A stretch of DNA of 64,000 nt from an uncultured Roseovarius sp. (GCF_913057115.1 NZ_CAJXNN010000001.1:150441-214440), one strand, 5' to 3'; numbered from the stretch's first letter, positions 35,393-47,983 are shown. Made by a program: numbers and translations. The notes: a model not told the origin generated them from the sequence alone.

Positions 35393-36177
35393 GCCGCGCG
35401 CACCCGCGCCCCGGCGCTCAAGCCCTCGGGCGTCATCCCGTGCAACTCATCCAGAAACGCCACGGCAAAACTGCCCGGGCCATCCGTGCGCGCACCGGCA
35501 CGCTCGCCGGCCAACCCGTAATAGGCCAGCGCCGCAACCGTACCCTCCAAAGCGGGCTGTCCAGACGCAAAAGCGCCCACAACTCCCGTCAAAGAACAGC
35601 CCAACGCAGTCACCTTCGGCATCACCGCATGGCCATTCTCCACGCGATAGGCCCGCGCCCCATCGGTCACGAAATCCACCTCGCCGGTCACGGCCACAAC
35701 ACCGCCCGTCGCCTTGGCCAATCCGCGCGCAGCCTCCTCGGCGGCCTCAACCGCATCACCGGCATCGGCCCCTTGGCCCGAGGCTTGCACACCTGCAATC
35801 GCCATGATCTCCGAGGCATTGCCACGAATAACCGTCGGCTTCAGCGCCACCAGCCGCTCCACCGCCGCGCGCCGGAATCCGGTCGCAAACACCGCCACAG
35901 GGTCCAACACCCACGGCTTGCCCGCCTCGTTCATCACCTGCGCGGCCTCTTCCATCGCCGCCACCCATTCAGGGTCCAGCGTGCCGATATTCACGGTCAA
36001 GGCACTGGCGATCCCGGCAAATTCCGCCGCCTCCTCGCGCGCATGCACCATCGCGGGCGAGGCGCCCGCGGCCAACATCACATTGGCCATCACGTTCATC
36101 GCAACATAGTTGGTGATATTCTGCACAAGCGGCGGCGTGGCGCGCATGCCTTCAAGATAGGTGCCAATCTTTTCCAT
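35389..36177 (-). CDS. thiM: Hydroxyethylthiazole kinase
   Basis: 262 residues. Salvages the thiazole half of thiamine by phosphorylation. PPLVQNITNYVAMNVMANVMLAAGASPAMVHA and ALGCSLTGVVGAFAS near the C-terminus are typical. ATG 36177 (MEKIGTY) has GGAGA at 7-base spacing; the in-frame ATG 36183 is only 1 base from it, so the later start is preferred. With ThiE and ThiD this forms a salvage set; no ThiC or ThiG is in the window. Confidence 0.94.
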   Translation of the reverse strand: MEKIGTYLEGMRATPPLVQNITNYVAMNVMANVMLAAGASPAMVHAREEAAEFAGIASALTVNIGTLDPEWVAAMEEAAQVMNEAGKPWVLDPVAVFATGFRRAAVERLVALKPTVIRGNASEIMAIAGVQASGQGADAGDAVEAAEEAARGLAKATGGVVAVTGEVDFVTDGARAYRVENGHAVMPKVTALGCSLTGVVGAFASGQPALEGTVAALAYYGLAGERAGARTDGPGSFAVAFLDELHGMTPEGLSAGARVRAA

Positions 36178-36248
36178 CGTCATTCTCCTTCCCGCCGGAA
36201 AAAGGCGGGGCAGCAGAACGCGATGCGCGAAAAAGGCTGATCATCCCC

Positions 36249-36324
36249 GCGACTTCCTCCGCCGGCATGATCCGGTTCAGGTTCAAAGGGTCCGTCTCAG
36301 CCCCGTCCGGGGCGCCCCTGTCGC
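36249..36324 (-). ncRNA. TPP riboswitch (THI element) upstream of thiM
   Basis: Read on the minus strand: P1 strand GCGAC, then GGGGCGCC, GGGGCTGAGA, ACCCTTTGAACCTGA, CCGGATCATGCCGGCGGAGGA in the expected order, and the closing GTCGC. CTGAGA and the CCTGA...GGAT bulges are the pyrimidine- and pyrophosphate-binding parts. It ends about 70 bases before the thiM start, fitting control of translation or termination by thiamine pyrophosphate. Confidence 0.95.
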
Positions 36325-36374
36325 ACCCTTAACCTATGGGTCACGCCAGCGGCGTCAACCACAAAGCCACGCGA

Positions 36375-36560
36375 TCAAAAATCAATCGCAAGGCCCTTCT
36401 TTTCCCAATCGCCATAGCGCACCGGCTCCAGCCCTTCGCGCCGACCACCCAATTCCTTGGGCAATGCCTGCGCTTCGGCCTCGGCCAATCGCCGGCGCTC
36501 CTCGGCCTCGGCCAAGGCCCGCTTGGCCGCCTCTGGAAGGTCCTTTTGCTGGTCTGTCAT
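36375..36560 (-). CDS. DUF1674 family protein (SDHAF4-like)
   Basis: 61 residues. A charged helical N-terminus ends in GGRREGLEPVRYGDWEKKGLAIDF, the signature of DUF1674, related to mitochondrial succinate dehydrogenase assembly factor 4. A role in maturation of the flavoprotein subunit is by homology only. ATG 36560 follows AAGGAAG. Divergent from rsmB. Confidence 0.88.
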   Translation of the reverse strand: MTDQQKDLPEAAKRALAEAEERRRLAEAEAQALPKELGGRREGLEPVRYGDWEKKGLAIDF

Positions 36561-36625
36561 GGGTTCTTCCTTTGCATTTCTACCCCTGATATACGCCGCG
36601 CCACGCCCATGTCCAAGGAGAACCC

Positions 36626-37894
36626 ATGCCGCATCCCGCGCCCAATGCCCGCCAAAGCGCGGTTTACCTTCTCGATCAGGTGATCGGCGAAGGGCGGCTC
36701 ATGTCCGATCTCATCGCCGCCGGGAAACTTGACCGGCTCGACCCCGCTGACCGCGCCCGCGCCCAGCGCCTTGCCAACGACACCCTGCGCGGTATCGACC
36801 GGGCCGACCGCTTGCTCAATCGTCACCTGCGCAAACCCCCGCCGCTGCATGTCTTCAACATACTGCGGCTTGGTACGGTCGAACTGTGCATGGGCGGCGA
36901 TGCCCATGGCGTGGTCAACGATCTGGTGGGCCTTGTCGGGCGCCACAAACGTTATGGCAACCTCAAGGGGCTGGTAAACGCCGTGCTGCGCAAGGCCGCC
37001 GAGGATGGCGCGCGCTCATGGAATGACCTGCGCATCCCCCGCCTGCGCAAATGGCTTCGCGATCCGCTTGTGGCCGCATGGGGCGCGGGGCGGGTCAATG
37101 CCATGGAACTCGCGCACTTCCAAGGCGCACCGCTTGATATCACGCCCAAGGCCGACGCCGCCCTATGGGCCGAAAGACTGGGCGGCCAATTGCTACCCAC
37201 CGGCTCGATCCGCCTCACCGACGCAGCCCAAGTCTCCACCCTTCCCGGCTTCGATACCGGCGATTGGTGGGTGCAGGATGCCGCCGCCGCCCTGCCGGTG
37301 AAAATCCTCGCCCCCCAATCGGGCGAGAAAATCCTCGATCTTTGCGCCGCACCGGGCGGCAAGACCCTGCAACTCGCCGCCGCCGGCGCCGATGTCACCG
37401 CGCTTGATCTTTCGCCGCGCCGGATGGAGCGTGTCACCGAAAACCTCGCCCGCTGTGGCCTCACGGCCAACTGCCTTACCGGCGACGCGCTCGAACATAC
37501 CGGCGGCCCCTATGACGCCATCCTCCTCGATGCGCCCTGTTCGGCCACCGGCACCATCCGCCGCCACCCTGACTTGCCCTTCGCCAAGGACGGCTCTGAG
37601 TTCGGCGAGCTTATCGCGCTGCAATCGTCCATGCTCTCCCATGCCCTGACCCTCCTCAAGCCCGGCGGGCGTTTGGTGTTTTGCACCTGTTCGCTTTTGC
37701 CGGACGAAGGTGAATGTCAGGTTGACGATGCGTGCGCAGGTCACCCCGGCCTGACCGTCGATCGTTCCGCGCTCGACCGTCCGGGCATCGACCCCGACTG
37801 GATCACCGATGAAGGCGGCCTTCGCCTTCGCCCTGATCTCTGGCCCGATCTGGGCGGGATGGACGGATTCTATATCGCCTGTCTGCGGCGCTGA
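36626..37894 (+). CDS. rsmB: 16S rRNA m5C methyltransferase, RsmB/Nol1/Nop2 family
   Basis: 422 residues: N-terminal NusB-like helical domain (about 1-135), then the SAM-dependent methyltransferase with LCAAPGGKTLQLAAAGADVTALDLS, ILLDAPCSATGTIRRHPD (first catalytic Cys) and FCTCSLLPDEGE (second catalytic Cys). In E. coli the enzyme modifies C967. ATG 36626 follows AAGGAG. Followed by a 200-bp gap holding a palindromic array. Confidence 0.92.
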   Translation: MPHPAPNARQSAVYLLDQVIGEGRLMSDLIAAGKLDRLDPADRARAQRLANDTLRGIDRADRLLNRHLRKPPPLHVFNILRLGTVELCMGGDAHGVVNDLVGLVGRHKRYGNLKGLVNAVLRKAAEDGARSWNDLRIPRLRKWLRDPLVAAWGAGRVNAMELAHFQGAPLDITPKADAALWAERLGGQLLPTGSIRLTDAAQVSTLPGFDTGDWWVQDAAAALPVKILAPQSGEKILDLCAAPGGKTLQLAAAGADVTALDLSPRRMERVTENLARCGLTANCLTGDALEHTGGPYDAILLDAPCSATGTIRRHPDLPFAKDGSEFGELIALQSSMLSHALTLLKPGGRLVFCTCSLLPDEGECQVDDACAGHPGLTVDRSALDRPGIDPDWITDEGGLRLRPDLWPDLGGMDGFYIACLRR

Positions 37895-37905
37895 CCGGCC
37901 CGGGT

Positions 37906-37985
37906 TTCGTACGACTCGTACGAAGGGTTTTGGCGACCCCCTGATTTTCGTACGAAAATGGGCAGGTAAGCGTACGAGTCGTACG
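37906..37985. repeat. CGTACG palindrome array, copy A
   Basis: Three palindromes: TTCGTACGA-C-TCGTACGAA (37906-37924), ATTTTCGTACGAAAAT (37944-37959) and CGTACGA-G-TCGTACG (37971-37985). Their centres are 36.5 and 26.5 bp apart. The same three, in mirror order with the same spacings, lie at 47898-47978. Located between rsmB and the heparinase-fold gene. Confidence 0.9.
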
Positions 37986-38096
37986 AAAATCCTGCCTCCC
38001 TAGGCAAAGGGACAGATTCCAGCGGTGACTTGCCGCCTGCCTCGCGGTATAGTCCCGGCAAAACGGCGCCGGAAAGAGCGTTCAGAGGCAAGGCAT

Positions 38097-39848
38097 ATGT
38101 CACACCCGGAAAACCTGTCTGCGCGGGTCTCGCGCATCCTTGATCGTATCGAAGCCAAGCGCGCCACGCTCTCGCGCCCGGCCACGGGGTTTACCTATAA
38201 TCCCGATCCTCGCACCATCGGCAGCTTTGCCCGAGGCAGACAGCTTTGCGCCGGTAACTTCTTGTTTTCCGGTCATCTTCTGCAAGAGCCGGAGACCAAT
38301 ATCTGGGATTTGAACGCGCCCGATATCGACTATGCCCAAGCCCTGCACGGCTTTGGCTGGCTTGATGATCTGGCCGCCGTGGGCGATCTTCCGGCCCGCA
38401 CCCGGGCACAGGATTGGCTTTGGACTTGGATCACCCGTTTCGGCCCCGGCCGCGGCCCAGGCTGGACCCCCAACCTCACAGGCCGCCGCTTGATCCGCTG
38501 GATTTCACATGCGCTTTTCTTGTTGCAAACCCGTGACCGCGATGCGTCGGACGCTTTCTATAAGTCCTTGGCACAACAAACAATTTTCCTTTCTCGCCGA
38601 TGGAAGGGCGCGCATCCTGGCCTGCCCAGATTCGAAGCATTGACCGGCCTTATCTACGCCGGTCTCTCTCTTGACGGAATGGAAACCCATGTCGAGCCAG
38701 CGCTGCGCGCGCTCTCGCATGAATGTAAAACACAGATCGACGAGGAAGGCGGCATTCCGACCCGCAACCCCGAGGAATTGCTGGAAGTTTTTACCCTGCT
38801 GACATGGTCGGCCATGGCCCTTAGCGAAGCCGGAAAGCCTGCCAGCGATTCGCATTGGGCTGCGATCGAACGCATCGCGCCCACCTTGCGTACCCTCCGG
38901 CACTCCGATGGCGGTCTCGCCCGGTTCCATGGCGGCGGGCGTGGGCTCGAAGGACGTCTGGACACCGCCCTTGCCACAAGCGGTGTTAAAGGTCGAAAAT
39001 CTAACGGGCTATCAATGGGTTATGCACGCATCAGCGCGGGGCGCACCAGCCTGATCATTGATGCCGCGCCGCCACCGAAGGGCACAGCATCCTCAGATGC
39101 ACATGCCTCGACCCTCGCATTTGAACTAACCTCCGGCCGCCGCCCGCTCATCGTTAACTGCGGTTCCGGGGCCAGTTTCGGGCAAGACTGGCGCCGCGCG
39201 GGTCGTGCGACGCCCTCGCATTCCACGCTGATGCTCGATGGGCGCTCTAGCGCGCAATTGGGAAATAGGCGCAAAGATTTGGATTTATTGACAAAAACAC
39301 CAACGGACGTTCCCGTTCAAATGCTCAAGGCACCTGATGGACTGCGCTTCGAAGGCGGTCACAATGGCTATGTCCCGGCCTACGGCGTGACCCACGCCCG
39401 CATTCTCGACCTCACTTTCGATGGCCGCGCGGTCGCCGGAGAAGACATGCTTGCCGCACTTGCTCCGAAGGATCAGAAGCAATTTGACAAGGCAATGGAC
39501 CTCAAGCGGTTGGCAGGCATTCCGTTTGAAATCCGCTTTCACCTTCACCCCGAAGTCGACGCATCCCTCGACATGGCGGGCAGCGCCGTATCAATGGCCC
39601 TGAAGAGCGGCGAGATTTGGGTTTTTCGATGCGACGGCCGCACCAATATGTCCTTGCAATCAAGTGTTTACCTCGAAAGAACACGTCTGAAACCGCGTGC
39701 GACCAAACAGATCGTTCTATCCGGCCGCACAATGGAGTATGCGACCCGAATAAGATGGTCACTGGCCAAAGCTCAGGACACGCCGATCAGCATCCGCGAC
39801 CTCGCACAGGAAGAGCCCGAGTTTGCTCCAGTAACCGAAGACGAATGA
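38097..39848 (+). CDS. Heparinase II/III-family protein
   Basis: 583 residues. Helical (alpha/alpha toroid) N-terminal half, with [21 protein letters not shown], then a beta-sandwich C-terminal half with [30 protein letters not shown]. Such proteins often act on uronic-acid polysaccharides, but the genomic position between rsmB and purH is a conserved Rhodobacterales arrangement, and the substrate is unknown. No signal peptide is evident, unlike secreted lyases. ATG 38097 is preferred over the longer frame to 38025. Confidence 0.82.
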   Translation: MSHPENLSARVSRILDRIEAKRATLSRPATGFTYNPDPRTIGSFARGRQLCAGNFLFSGHLLQEPETNIWDLNAPDIDYAQALHGFGWLDDLAAVGDLPARTRAQDWLWTWITRFGPGRGPGWTPNLTGRRLIRWISHALFLLQTRDRDASDAFYKSLAQQTIFLSRRWKGAHPGLPRFEALTGLIYAGLSLDGMETHVEPALRALSHECKTQIDEEGGIPTRNPEELLEVFTLLTWSAMALSEAGKPASDSHWAAIERIAPTLRTLRHSDGGLARFHGGGRGLEGRLDTALATSGVKGRKSNGLSMGYARISAGRTSLIIDAAPPPKGTASSDAHASTLAFELTSGRRPLIVNCGSGASFGQDWRRAGRATPSHSTLMLDGRSSAQLGNRRKDLDLLTKTPTDVPVQMLKAPDGLRFEGGHNGYVPAYGVTHARILDLTFDGRAVAGEDMLAALAPKDQKQFDKAMDLKRLAGIPFEIRFHLHPEVDASLDMAGSAVSMALKSGEIWVFRCDGRTNMSLQSSVYLERTRLKPRATKQIVLSGRTMEYATRIRWSLAKAQDTPISIRDLAQEEPEFAPVTEDE

Positions 39849-39879
39849 GCCAAACACAAGACCCAAGGATCTGCTGCCA

Positions 39880-41469
39880 ATGACCGATCTCGCCCCCGTG
39901 CGCCGTGCCCTGCTTTCCGTTTCCGACAAGACTGGACTGGTCGACCTTGGCCGCGCCTTGGCCGAGCGTGGTGTTGAACTCCTGTCCACCGGCGGCAGCG
40001 CGAAAACGCTTCGTGATGCTGGACTTGAGGTGCGGGATGTCGCGGAGGTCACGGGCTTTCCCGAGATGATGGACGGCCGCGTAAAGACCCTTCACCCGAT
40101 GGTACACGGAGGTCTCCTGGCACTGCGTGACAACGATGATCACGTCAAGGCCATGCAAGACCACGGAATCGGCGGTATCGACCTGTTGGTAGTCAACCTT
40201 TACCCCTTCGAGGAAACCGTTGCCAATGGCGCGGATTATGACACCTGCATTGAAAACATCGACATTGGCGGCCCTGCGATGATCCGGGCAGCTGCGAAGA
40301 ACCACGCGTTCGTCAATGTGGTCGTGGATGTCGAAGACTACCCCGTATTGCTTGAAGAACTGGCCGCCAACGAAGGGCAGACCACCTATGCGTTCCGGCA
40401 ACGTCTGGCCCTGACAGCCTATGCCCGGACCGGTGCTTATGACGCAGCTGTTTCGACATGGATGGCTGACGCTTTGGATCAATCCGCGCCTCGCCGCCGG
40501 GCTTTGGCAGGCCAGTTGGCACAAACCTTGCGGTATGGTGAAAACCCACATCAGAACGCGGCATTCTATACCGATGGTTCAGACCGTCCCGGCGTTGCCA
40601 CGGCCCAACAGCTTCAGGGCAAAGCACTCAGCTACAACAACATCAATGATACCGACGCCGCTTTCGAGCTGATCAGCGAATTCGACCCTGCGGATGGTCC
40701 GGCTTGCGCGATCATCAAACACGCAAACCCTTGCGGCGTGGCACGCGGCGAGTCTCTGCAAGAGGCCTATACCAAAGCCTTCGACTGTGATCGCACCTCT
40801 GCCTTTGGTGGGATCATCGCTCTGAACCAGCCACTGGACGGGCCAACCGCAGAAGAAATCTCGAAGATCTTTACAGAGGTTGTCATCGCCCCAGGAGCAG
40901 ATGCGGATGCCAAAGCGATTTTTGCTGCCAAGAAAAATCTGCGCCTTTTGACCACCGAAGGCCTCGCCGACCCCTCCGAGGCGGCGCTTGTGCTCAAACA
41001 GGTCTCGGGTGGTTTTCTGGTGCAAGACAAGGACAACGGTCGCCTGACCAAGGATGATTTGAAAGTCGTCACGAAACGCGCGCCGACAGAGACCGAAATG
41101 AACGACATGCTGTTCGCATGGAAGGTTGCCAAGCATGTGAAGTCAAACGCCATTGTCTATGTCAAAGACGGTGCGACAGTGGGGGTAGGGGCCGGCCAGA
41201 TGAGCCGCGTAGACAGTTGCCGCATCGCCGCGCGCAAATCACAGGACATGGCCGATACGCTTGATCTGCCCGCACCGTTGACCCAAGGCAGCGTGGTCGC
41301 GTCGGATGCATTTTTCCCCTTTGCCGATGGCCTTCTGACCGCAGCAGAAGCAGGCGCAACTGCGGTCATTCACCCCGGCGGTTCCATGCGTGATGATGAA
41401 GTTATTGCTGCAGCAGACGAGGCAGGGCTTGCCATGGTCTTGACCGGAATGCGGCATTTCCGTCACTAG
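39880..41469 (+). CDS. purH: Bifunctional AICAR transformylase/IMP cyclohydrolase
   Basis: 529 residues; performs the last two steps of IMP synthesis. The N-terminal cyclohydrolase (about 1-200: [53 protein letters not shown]) is followed by the transformylase with [27 protein letters not shown] and the Lys-His pair, ending in [11 protein letters not shown] and [13 protein letters not shown]. Lower GC at third positions than the genes before 36 kb. Confidence 0.97.
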   Translation: MTDLAPVRRALLSVSDKTGLVDLGRALAERGVELLSTGGSAKTLRDAGLEVRDVAEVTGFPEMMDGRVKTLHPMVHGGLLALRDNDDHVKAMQDHGIGGIDLLVVNLYPFEETVANGADYDTCIENIDIGGPAMIRAAAKNHAFVNVVVDVEDYPVLLEELAANEGQTTYAFRQRLALTAYARTGAYDAAVSTWMADALDQSAPRRRALAGQLAQTLRYGENPHQNAAFYTDGSDRPGVATAQQLQGKALSYNNINDTDAAFELISEFDPADGPACAIIKHANPCGVARGESLQEAYTKAFDCDRTSAFGGIIALNQPLDGPTAEEISKIFTEVVIAPGADADAKAIFAAKKNLRLLTTEGLADPSEAALVLKQVSGGFLVQDKDNGRLTKDDLKVVTKRAPTETEMNDMLFAWKVAKHVKSNAIVYVKDGATVGVGAGQMSRVDSCRIAARKSQDMADTLDLPAPLTQGSVVASDAFFPFADGLLTAAEAGATAVIHPGGSMRDDEVIAAADEAGLAMVLTGMRHFRH

Positions 41470-41526
41470 AGCAATGTAGACTAGGCGAGGCCAAATCTGA
41501 GCCTTGCCATGAGGCAGGAGAGCATA

Positions 41527-42000
41527 ATGCGCACCGTCATCTGGGTGGCGATCGGCACATTCCTGGTCGATCAGTTTGTGAAATACATTGTCGTGCACTT
41601 GCTTGGTCTGCCTAGGGTCGGGGCGATTGATGTCTGGCCACCCTATTTCAACCTTCGCATGGCATGGAATTACGGCATCAATTTCGGATTGATGGCGCAA
41701 GACAGCCCCCTGACACGTTGGACACTGATCGGTGTTGCCTTGGTTATTTCTGCCGCCGTTGTCTGGTGGGTCCACGTCGACCCTGCAGGCCGGTGGCAAA
41801 AAATCGCCGCCGGTCTTTTGGTGGGCGGCGCGATTGGCAATGTTATCGACCGGCTCATCTACGGCGCTGTCGCCGATTTCATCAACATGTCGTGCTGCGG
41901 GATCAACAACCCTTACGCCTTCAACGTTGCGGATATCGCAGTGTTTGTTGGAGCCTTCGGAATGGTGATCTTCAGCAATGATAAGAAAAACGCCTCGTGA
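41527..42000 (+). CDS. lspA: Lipoprotein signal peptidase (signal peptidase II)
   Basis: 157 residues, four membrane segments. The catalytic aspartates lie in GAIGNVIDRLIYGAVADFI and NVADIAVFVGAFG. Cleaves prolipoproteins ahead of the lipidated cysteine; one likely client, the DUF3035 lipoprotein, is encoded next. ATG 41527 has a GGAG ribosome site; the in-frame start at 41509 is upstream of it. Confidence 0.95.
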   Translation: MRTVIWVAIGTFLVDQFVKYIVVHLLGLPRVGAIDVWPPYFNLRMAWNYGINFGLMAQDSPLTRWTLIGVALVISAAVVWWVHVDPAGRWQKIAAGLLVGGAIGNVIDRLIYGAVADFINMSCCGINNPYAFNVADIAVFVGAFGMVIFSNDKKNAS

Positions 42001-42052
42001 CCTTGGCGGCTGGATGCGATAAGCCTGTGTCGAAACCTTTCGGAGAGGGGCG

Positions 42053-42580
42053 ATGATCTTATCGCGTGTAACACTTTTGGTCGTTCTTCTTGCAACTGTC
42101 GCAGGTTGCTCCAACCGTGGCGAGGACGTGCAACTCAGGCGGATCGAAAAGCCAAGTGAAGGCCCGGACGAATTCTCGATTCTTCCCGGTAAAGAGCTTC
42201 AGGCACCAGAAAGCTACCAAGCACTTCCAGCCCCCACACCGGGCGCCGCAAACCTTACGGATCAAAATCCAAAGGCCGACGGCGTCGCCGCCTTGGGAGG
42301 TAATCCAGCTGCGCTCAATACCGGGGCCGCGTCTCAAAGGGATGCGGGATTGGTGCGTCACACGTCGCGTTACGGTGTCCAAAGTGGAATCCGCCAAACA
42401 CTAGCCGTGGAAGACGCTGAAGTTCGCCGCCGCCATGGTCGGCGGAACATCCTGCGCATTGGGCCAACCGATGATTACACCAATTCTTACAAGCGTCAGT
42501 GGTTGAACAGCTATGCCGAGCAACGCCGCTTGCGTCGCCTTGGCATCGAAACGCCCGCAGCTCCACCGGAACCGGAATAG
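42053..42580 (+). CDS. DUF3035 family lipoprotein
   Basis: 175 residues. Signal peptide with lipobox VAGC (Cys19), then low-complexity and charged sequence with GPDEFSILPGKELQAP, the DUF3035 hallmark. Probably outer-membrane anchored. It sits between lspA and a pair of M16 peptidases. Such M16/lipoprotein groups are conserved in alphaproteobacteria; the function is not known. Confidence 0.82.
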   Translation: MILSRVTLLVVLLATVAGCSNRGEDVQLRRIEKPSEGPDEFSILPGKELQAPESYQALPAPTPGAANLTDQNPKADGVAALGGNPAALNTGAASQRDAGLVRHTSRYGVQSGIRQTLAVEDAEVRRRHGRRNILRIGPTDDYTNSYKRQWLNSYAEQRRLRRLGIETPAAPPEPE

Positions 42581-42668
42581 GGACTTGGCCTCACGGCTTT
42601 GTCAACGCGCTTGAAACGAAGCACGCTCATCGTATCTTCGTAGGTAGTCGGATTTACGGAGAAGGTAC

Positions 42669-44000
42669 ATGCGTCTGCTTTTAGCCTGCTTGGCGGTTAT
42701 CGGTACTGCGGCTCTTCCGCTTCGTGCCGAGGAACAGGTATCAAACTTCACTCTCGACAACGGTATGGAAGTCGTTGTCATCGAAGATCACCGCGCGCCG
42801 GTTGTTGTTCACATGGTCTGGTACAAGGCTGGGTCGGCGGACGAAAAACCCGGTGTCTCGGGAGTCGCGCACTTTCTTGAACACCTTCTTTTCAAGGGTA
42901 CAAAGAACCTTGAACCCGGTGAGTTGTCGGCAACGGTCGCAAGAAATGGTGGTCGCGACAATGCCTTTACCAGCTATGACTACACCGCGTATTTTCAGCG
43001 CGTCGCAGCAGACCGGCTGGAATTGATGATGCGGATGGAAAGTGATCGCATGGTAAATTTGCAGCTGGACGAGGGCGATATCGCCACCGAGCGCGACGTC
43101 ATTATCGAGGAACGAAATCAAAGGGTAGAAAACAACCCAAGCGCGCTGTTCCGCGAGCAAAAGGCCGCCGTTCAGTATCTCAACCACAGCTATGGCATTC
43201 CGATTATCGGTTGGCGTCACGAAATGCTGGAGTTGGACCTAGAAGCGGCCCTAGATTATTACGACACATATTACGCCCCCAACAACGCCGTGCTCGTCGT
43301 TGCGGGAGATGTGGAGCCGGACGAGGTGCGCGAATTGGCGGAAACCTATTATGGAGTCCTTCCCGCCAACCCTGAATTACCCGAACGCGTTCGCGCGAAA
43401 GAGCCGATTCAGATGGCCGAACGCCGCTTGACCTTTGAGGACCCGCGCGTCGCCCAACCTTATGTAAGCCGTAGCTACTTGGCGCCCGAACGCGACAGCG
43501 GAGCGCAGAAAAAGGCCGCAGCTCTGACGCTTCTGGCCGACCTCTTGGGCGGAGGTAGCACCTCAATAATGGCTGAGAAACTGCAATTCGAGAGCCAGAC
43601 CGCGGTTCACACCTCTGCCTACTATCGCGCGACATCGCTGGATGACACGACTTTGAATTTCTTCGTAGTTCCGGCACCTGGCGTAACGCTTCAACAAGCC
43701 GAAGACGCTTTGGACAATGTCCTGCTTGAATTCATGGAAACCGGCGTTGATACCGAGCATCTGGAGCGCATTAAAATGCAAATCCGCGCGTCGCAAATCT
43801 ATGCACGCGACGATGTAAGCGCGCTTGCCAATCGGTATGGGCGAGCTTTGACACAGGGCCTAACGGTGGAGGACGTGCAAGCATGGCCCGAGATCCTTCA
43901 ATCTATAACGCCCGAAGACATCATGGCGGCCGCCGCCGAGGTCCTCGATCGAAAGAAATCTGTTACCGGGTGGCTAACCGCTCCGGAGGTTACACAATGA
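42669..44000 (+). CDS. M16-family zinc metallopeptidase, catalytic subunit
   Basis: 443 residues with an N-terminal signal peptide (LLLACLAVIGTAALPLRAEE). The inverted zinc motif HxxEH is present in GVAHFLEHLLFKG, with the third ligand glutamate expected in the following helix (ATERDVIIEERNQRV). The partner encoded next lacks this motif, so the two probably form the M16B heterodimer in the periplasm, degrading or processing peptides. Confidence 0.9.
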   Translation: MRLLLACLAVIGTAALPLRAEEQVSNFTLDNGMEVVVIEDHRAPVVVHMVWYKAGSADEKPGVSGVAHFLEHLLFKGTKNLEPGELSATVARNGGRDNAFTSYDYTAYFQRVAADRLELMMRMESDRMVNLQLDEGDIATERDVIIEERNQRVENNPSALFREQKAAVQYLNHSYGIPIIGWRHEMLELDLEAALDYYDTYYAPNNAVLVVAGDVEPDEVRELAETYYGVLPANPELPERVRAKEPIQMAERRLTFEDPRVAQPYVSRSYLAPERDSGAQKKAAALTLLADLLGGGSTSIMAEKLQFESQTAVHTSAYYRATSLDDTTLNFFVVPAPGVTLQQAEDALDNVLLEFMETGVDTEHLERIKMQIRASQIYARDDVSALANRYGRALTQGLTVEDVQAWPEILQSITPEDIMAAAAEVLDRKKSVTGWLTAPEVTQ

Positions 44001-45310
44001 TCCGCTACATTCTTGCCATATGCCTCACCTTGGCCGCGCTACCTGCCAAGGCCGATGTCGACGTAAAGGAAATCACGACACCGGATGGGCTGGAGGCGTG
44101 GCTTGTAGAAGAACACAATATTCCTTTCGTATCGCTTGAATTACGCTTCCGTGGTGGGGCATCGCTTGATGCTCGAGGCAAACGCGGGGCAACGAACCTA
44201 ATGGTCGGTCTCTTGGAAGAAGGGGCTGGCGACATGGACGCGCGTGCTTTTGCCAGAGCGACAGAAAGCCTCGCGGCGTCTTTCAGATATGATACCAGCG
44301 ACGACGCCATCAGCATATCGGCCCGGTTCCTGACAGAGAACAAGGAAGACGCCGTATCGTTGCTCCGTGAAAGCCTTGTGAATCCGCGGTTTGATGAACA
44401 GGCCATCCAGAGAGTTCGTGCGCAGATCATCTCAAATATCCGCTCCAGCCTCAAGGATCCGCGGGATCTGTCCGGTATGGCGTTCGATAAGCTGGTCTAT
44501 GGTGAGCACCCCTATTCCACGCCACTCAATGGCACGGTTGAAAGCGTTTCCGGCCTTGAACGGCAAGACCTTTTGGACGCACATAAGGCGGCCCTTGCAC
44601 GAGATCGTGTATTCATCAGCGCCGTTGGCGACATAACAGAAGACGAATTGAAGCGCCTTTTGGATGACCTGCTCGGGGATTTGCCCCAAACCGGTGCCCC
44701 CCTGCCCGGGCCCGCGGAGGTTAACCTTCCCGGGGGAGTTAAGGTTGTCGATTTTGAAACACCGCAATCTGTCGCCGTGTTCGCGCAGCCCGGCATTGAT
44801 CGCGATGATCCCGATTTCTTCGCCGCCTACATACTAAACCACATCCTTGGCGGCGGGTCTTTTGAAAGCCGCCTAATGCAAGAAGTCCGTGAGAAACGCG
44901 GGCTTACCTATGGCGTGTATTCCTACCTTGCCGATCGAGATGGTGCACAACTTTGGATGGGGTCTGTTTCGTCAGCCAATGATCGGATCGCTGAGGCCGT
45001 ACAAGTGATCCGTGACGAGTGGGCGCGCATCCGGGAAAACGGCGTAAGCGAACAGGAACTTCAGGATGCAAAGACCTATCTCACGGGGGCTTATCCCCTT
45101 AGGTTTGATGGCAATGGACCGATCGCGGATATCACGGTCGCCATGCAGATGGAAAACCTGCCCACGGATTACATCTTGAATCGGAATGCAATGGTTGAAG
45201 CCGTGACATTGGAAGACGTTAATCGCGTGGCCCAAAAGCTGCTTGCCCCTTCAAGCCTGACCTTTGTTATCACTGGACAGCCTGAAGGGCTTCAAAGCAC
45301 GATCAACTAG
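43997..45310 (+). CDS. M16-family peptidase, non-catalytic partner
   Basis: 437 residues with a signal peptide (MIRYILAICLTLAALPAKADV). At the zinc-motif position it reads NLMVGLLEEGAGDMDA, so the HxxEH is lost. It keeps the REKRGLTYGVYSYL block, which carries the substrate-binding Arg/Tyr pair in non-catalytic M16B subunits. Start at 43997 overlaps the partner stop (ATGA), so expression is coupled one to one. Confidence 0.9.
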   Translation: MIRYILAICLTLAALPAKADVDVKEITTPDGLEAWLVEEHNIPFVSLELRFRGGASLDARGKRGATNLMVGLLEEGAGDMDARAFARATESLAASFRYDTSDDAISISARFLTENKEDAVSLLRESLVNPRFDEQAIQRVRAQIISNIRSSLKDPRDLSGMAFDKLVYGEHPYSTPLNGTVESVSGLERQDLLDAHKAALARDRVFISAVGDITEDELKRLLDDLLGDLPQTGAPLPGPAEVNLPGGVKVVDFETPQSVAVFAQPGIDRDDPDFFAAYILNHILGGGSFESRLMQEVREKRGLTYGVYSYLADRDGAQLWMGSVSSANDRIAEAVQVIRDEWARIRENGVSEQELQDAKTYLTGAYPLRFDGNGPIADITVAMQMENLPTDYILNRNAMVEAVTLEDVNRVAQKLLAPSSLTFVITGQPEGLQSTIN

Positions 45311-45315
45311 ATACC

Positions 45316-45339
45316 TGCGCCGCCCATGACGGCGGCGCA
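45316..45339. terminator. Hairpin between convergent M16 and gyrB genes
   Basis: 9-bp perfect stem TGCGCCGCC (45316-45324) and GGCGGCGCA (45331-45339), 6-base loop, filling the 34-bp gap between the two stops. It lacks a T-run, so it may act as a weak terminator or RNA-end stabiliser in both directions. Confidence 0.5.
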
Positions 45340-45344
45340 AGCGT

Positions 45345-47768
<2,424 letters not shown>

Positions 47769-47825
47769 TTATCCCTATCACGTTTGCGATTTTATACGCT
47801 TTTCTTGTGGCAATGTCACGCAATC

Positions 47826-47843
47826 ACCACAATAGATTGTGGT
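47826..47843. promoter_or_regulatory. Operator-like palindrome upstream of gyrB
   Basis: ACCACAAT-AG-ATTGTGGT is a perfect 8-bp inverted repeat about 65 bp before the gyrB ATG. It could be a control site, or a weak hairpin at the message 5' end. The factor is not known. Confidence 0.35.
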
Positions 47844-47897
47844 TTTATGCCGAAGTGACTCGTCCCCGCAAATCAAGGGGTTAACAGGGGGTTCGAA

Positions 47898-47978
47898 CGT
47901 ACGAGTCGTACGCAACACCTGCCGTTTTCGTACGAAATTCCGGGGGGCTGGAAAAGGTTTCGTACAAGTCGTACGAAA
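47898..47978. repeat. CGTACG palindrome array, copy B (mirror orientation)
   Basis: Palindromes CGTACGA-G-TCGTACG (47898-47912), TTTCGTACGAAA (47926-47937) and TTTCGTAC-N5-GTACGAAA (47958-47978), with centres 26.5 and 36.5 bp apart. The reverse complement aligns with copy A over its full length, including a GGCAGGT between two palindromes. It begins 5 bp after the LysE-family stop. Confidence 0.9.
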
Positions 47979-47983
47979 CTTCG

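Noticed and set aside
37895-38096. CGTACG array as an ordinary transcription terminator of rsmB
   Set aside because: The palindromes lack T-runs and recur with fixed spacings in mirror order at 47.9 kb, which a simple terminator would not require.
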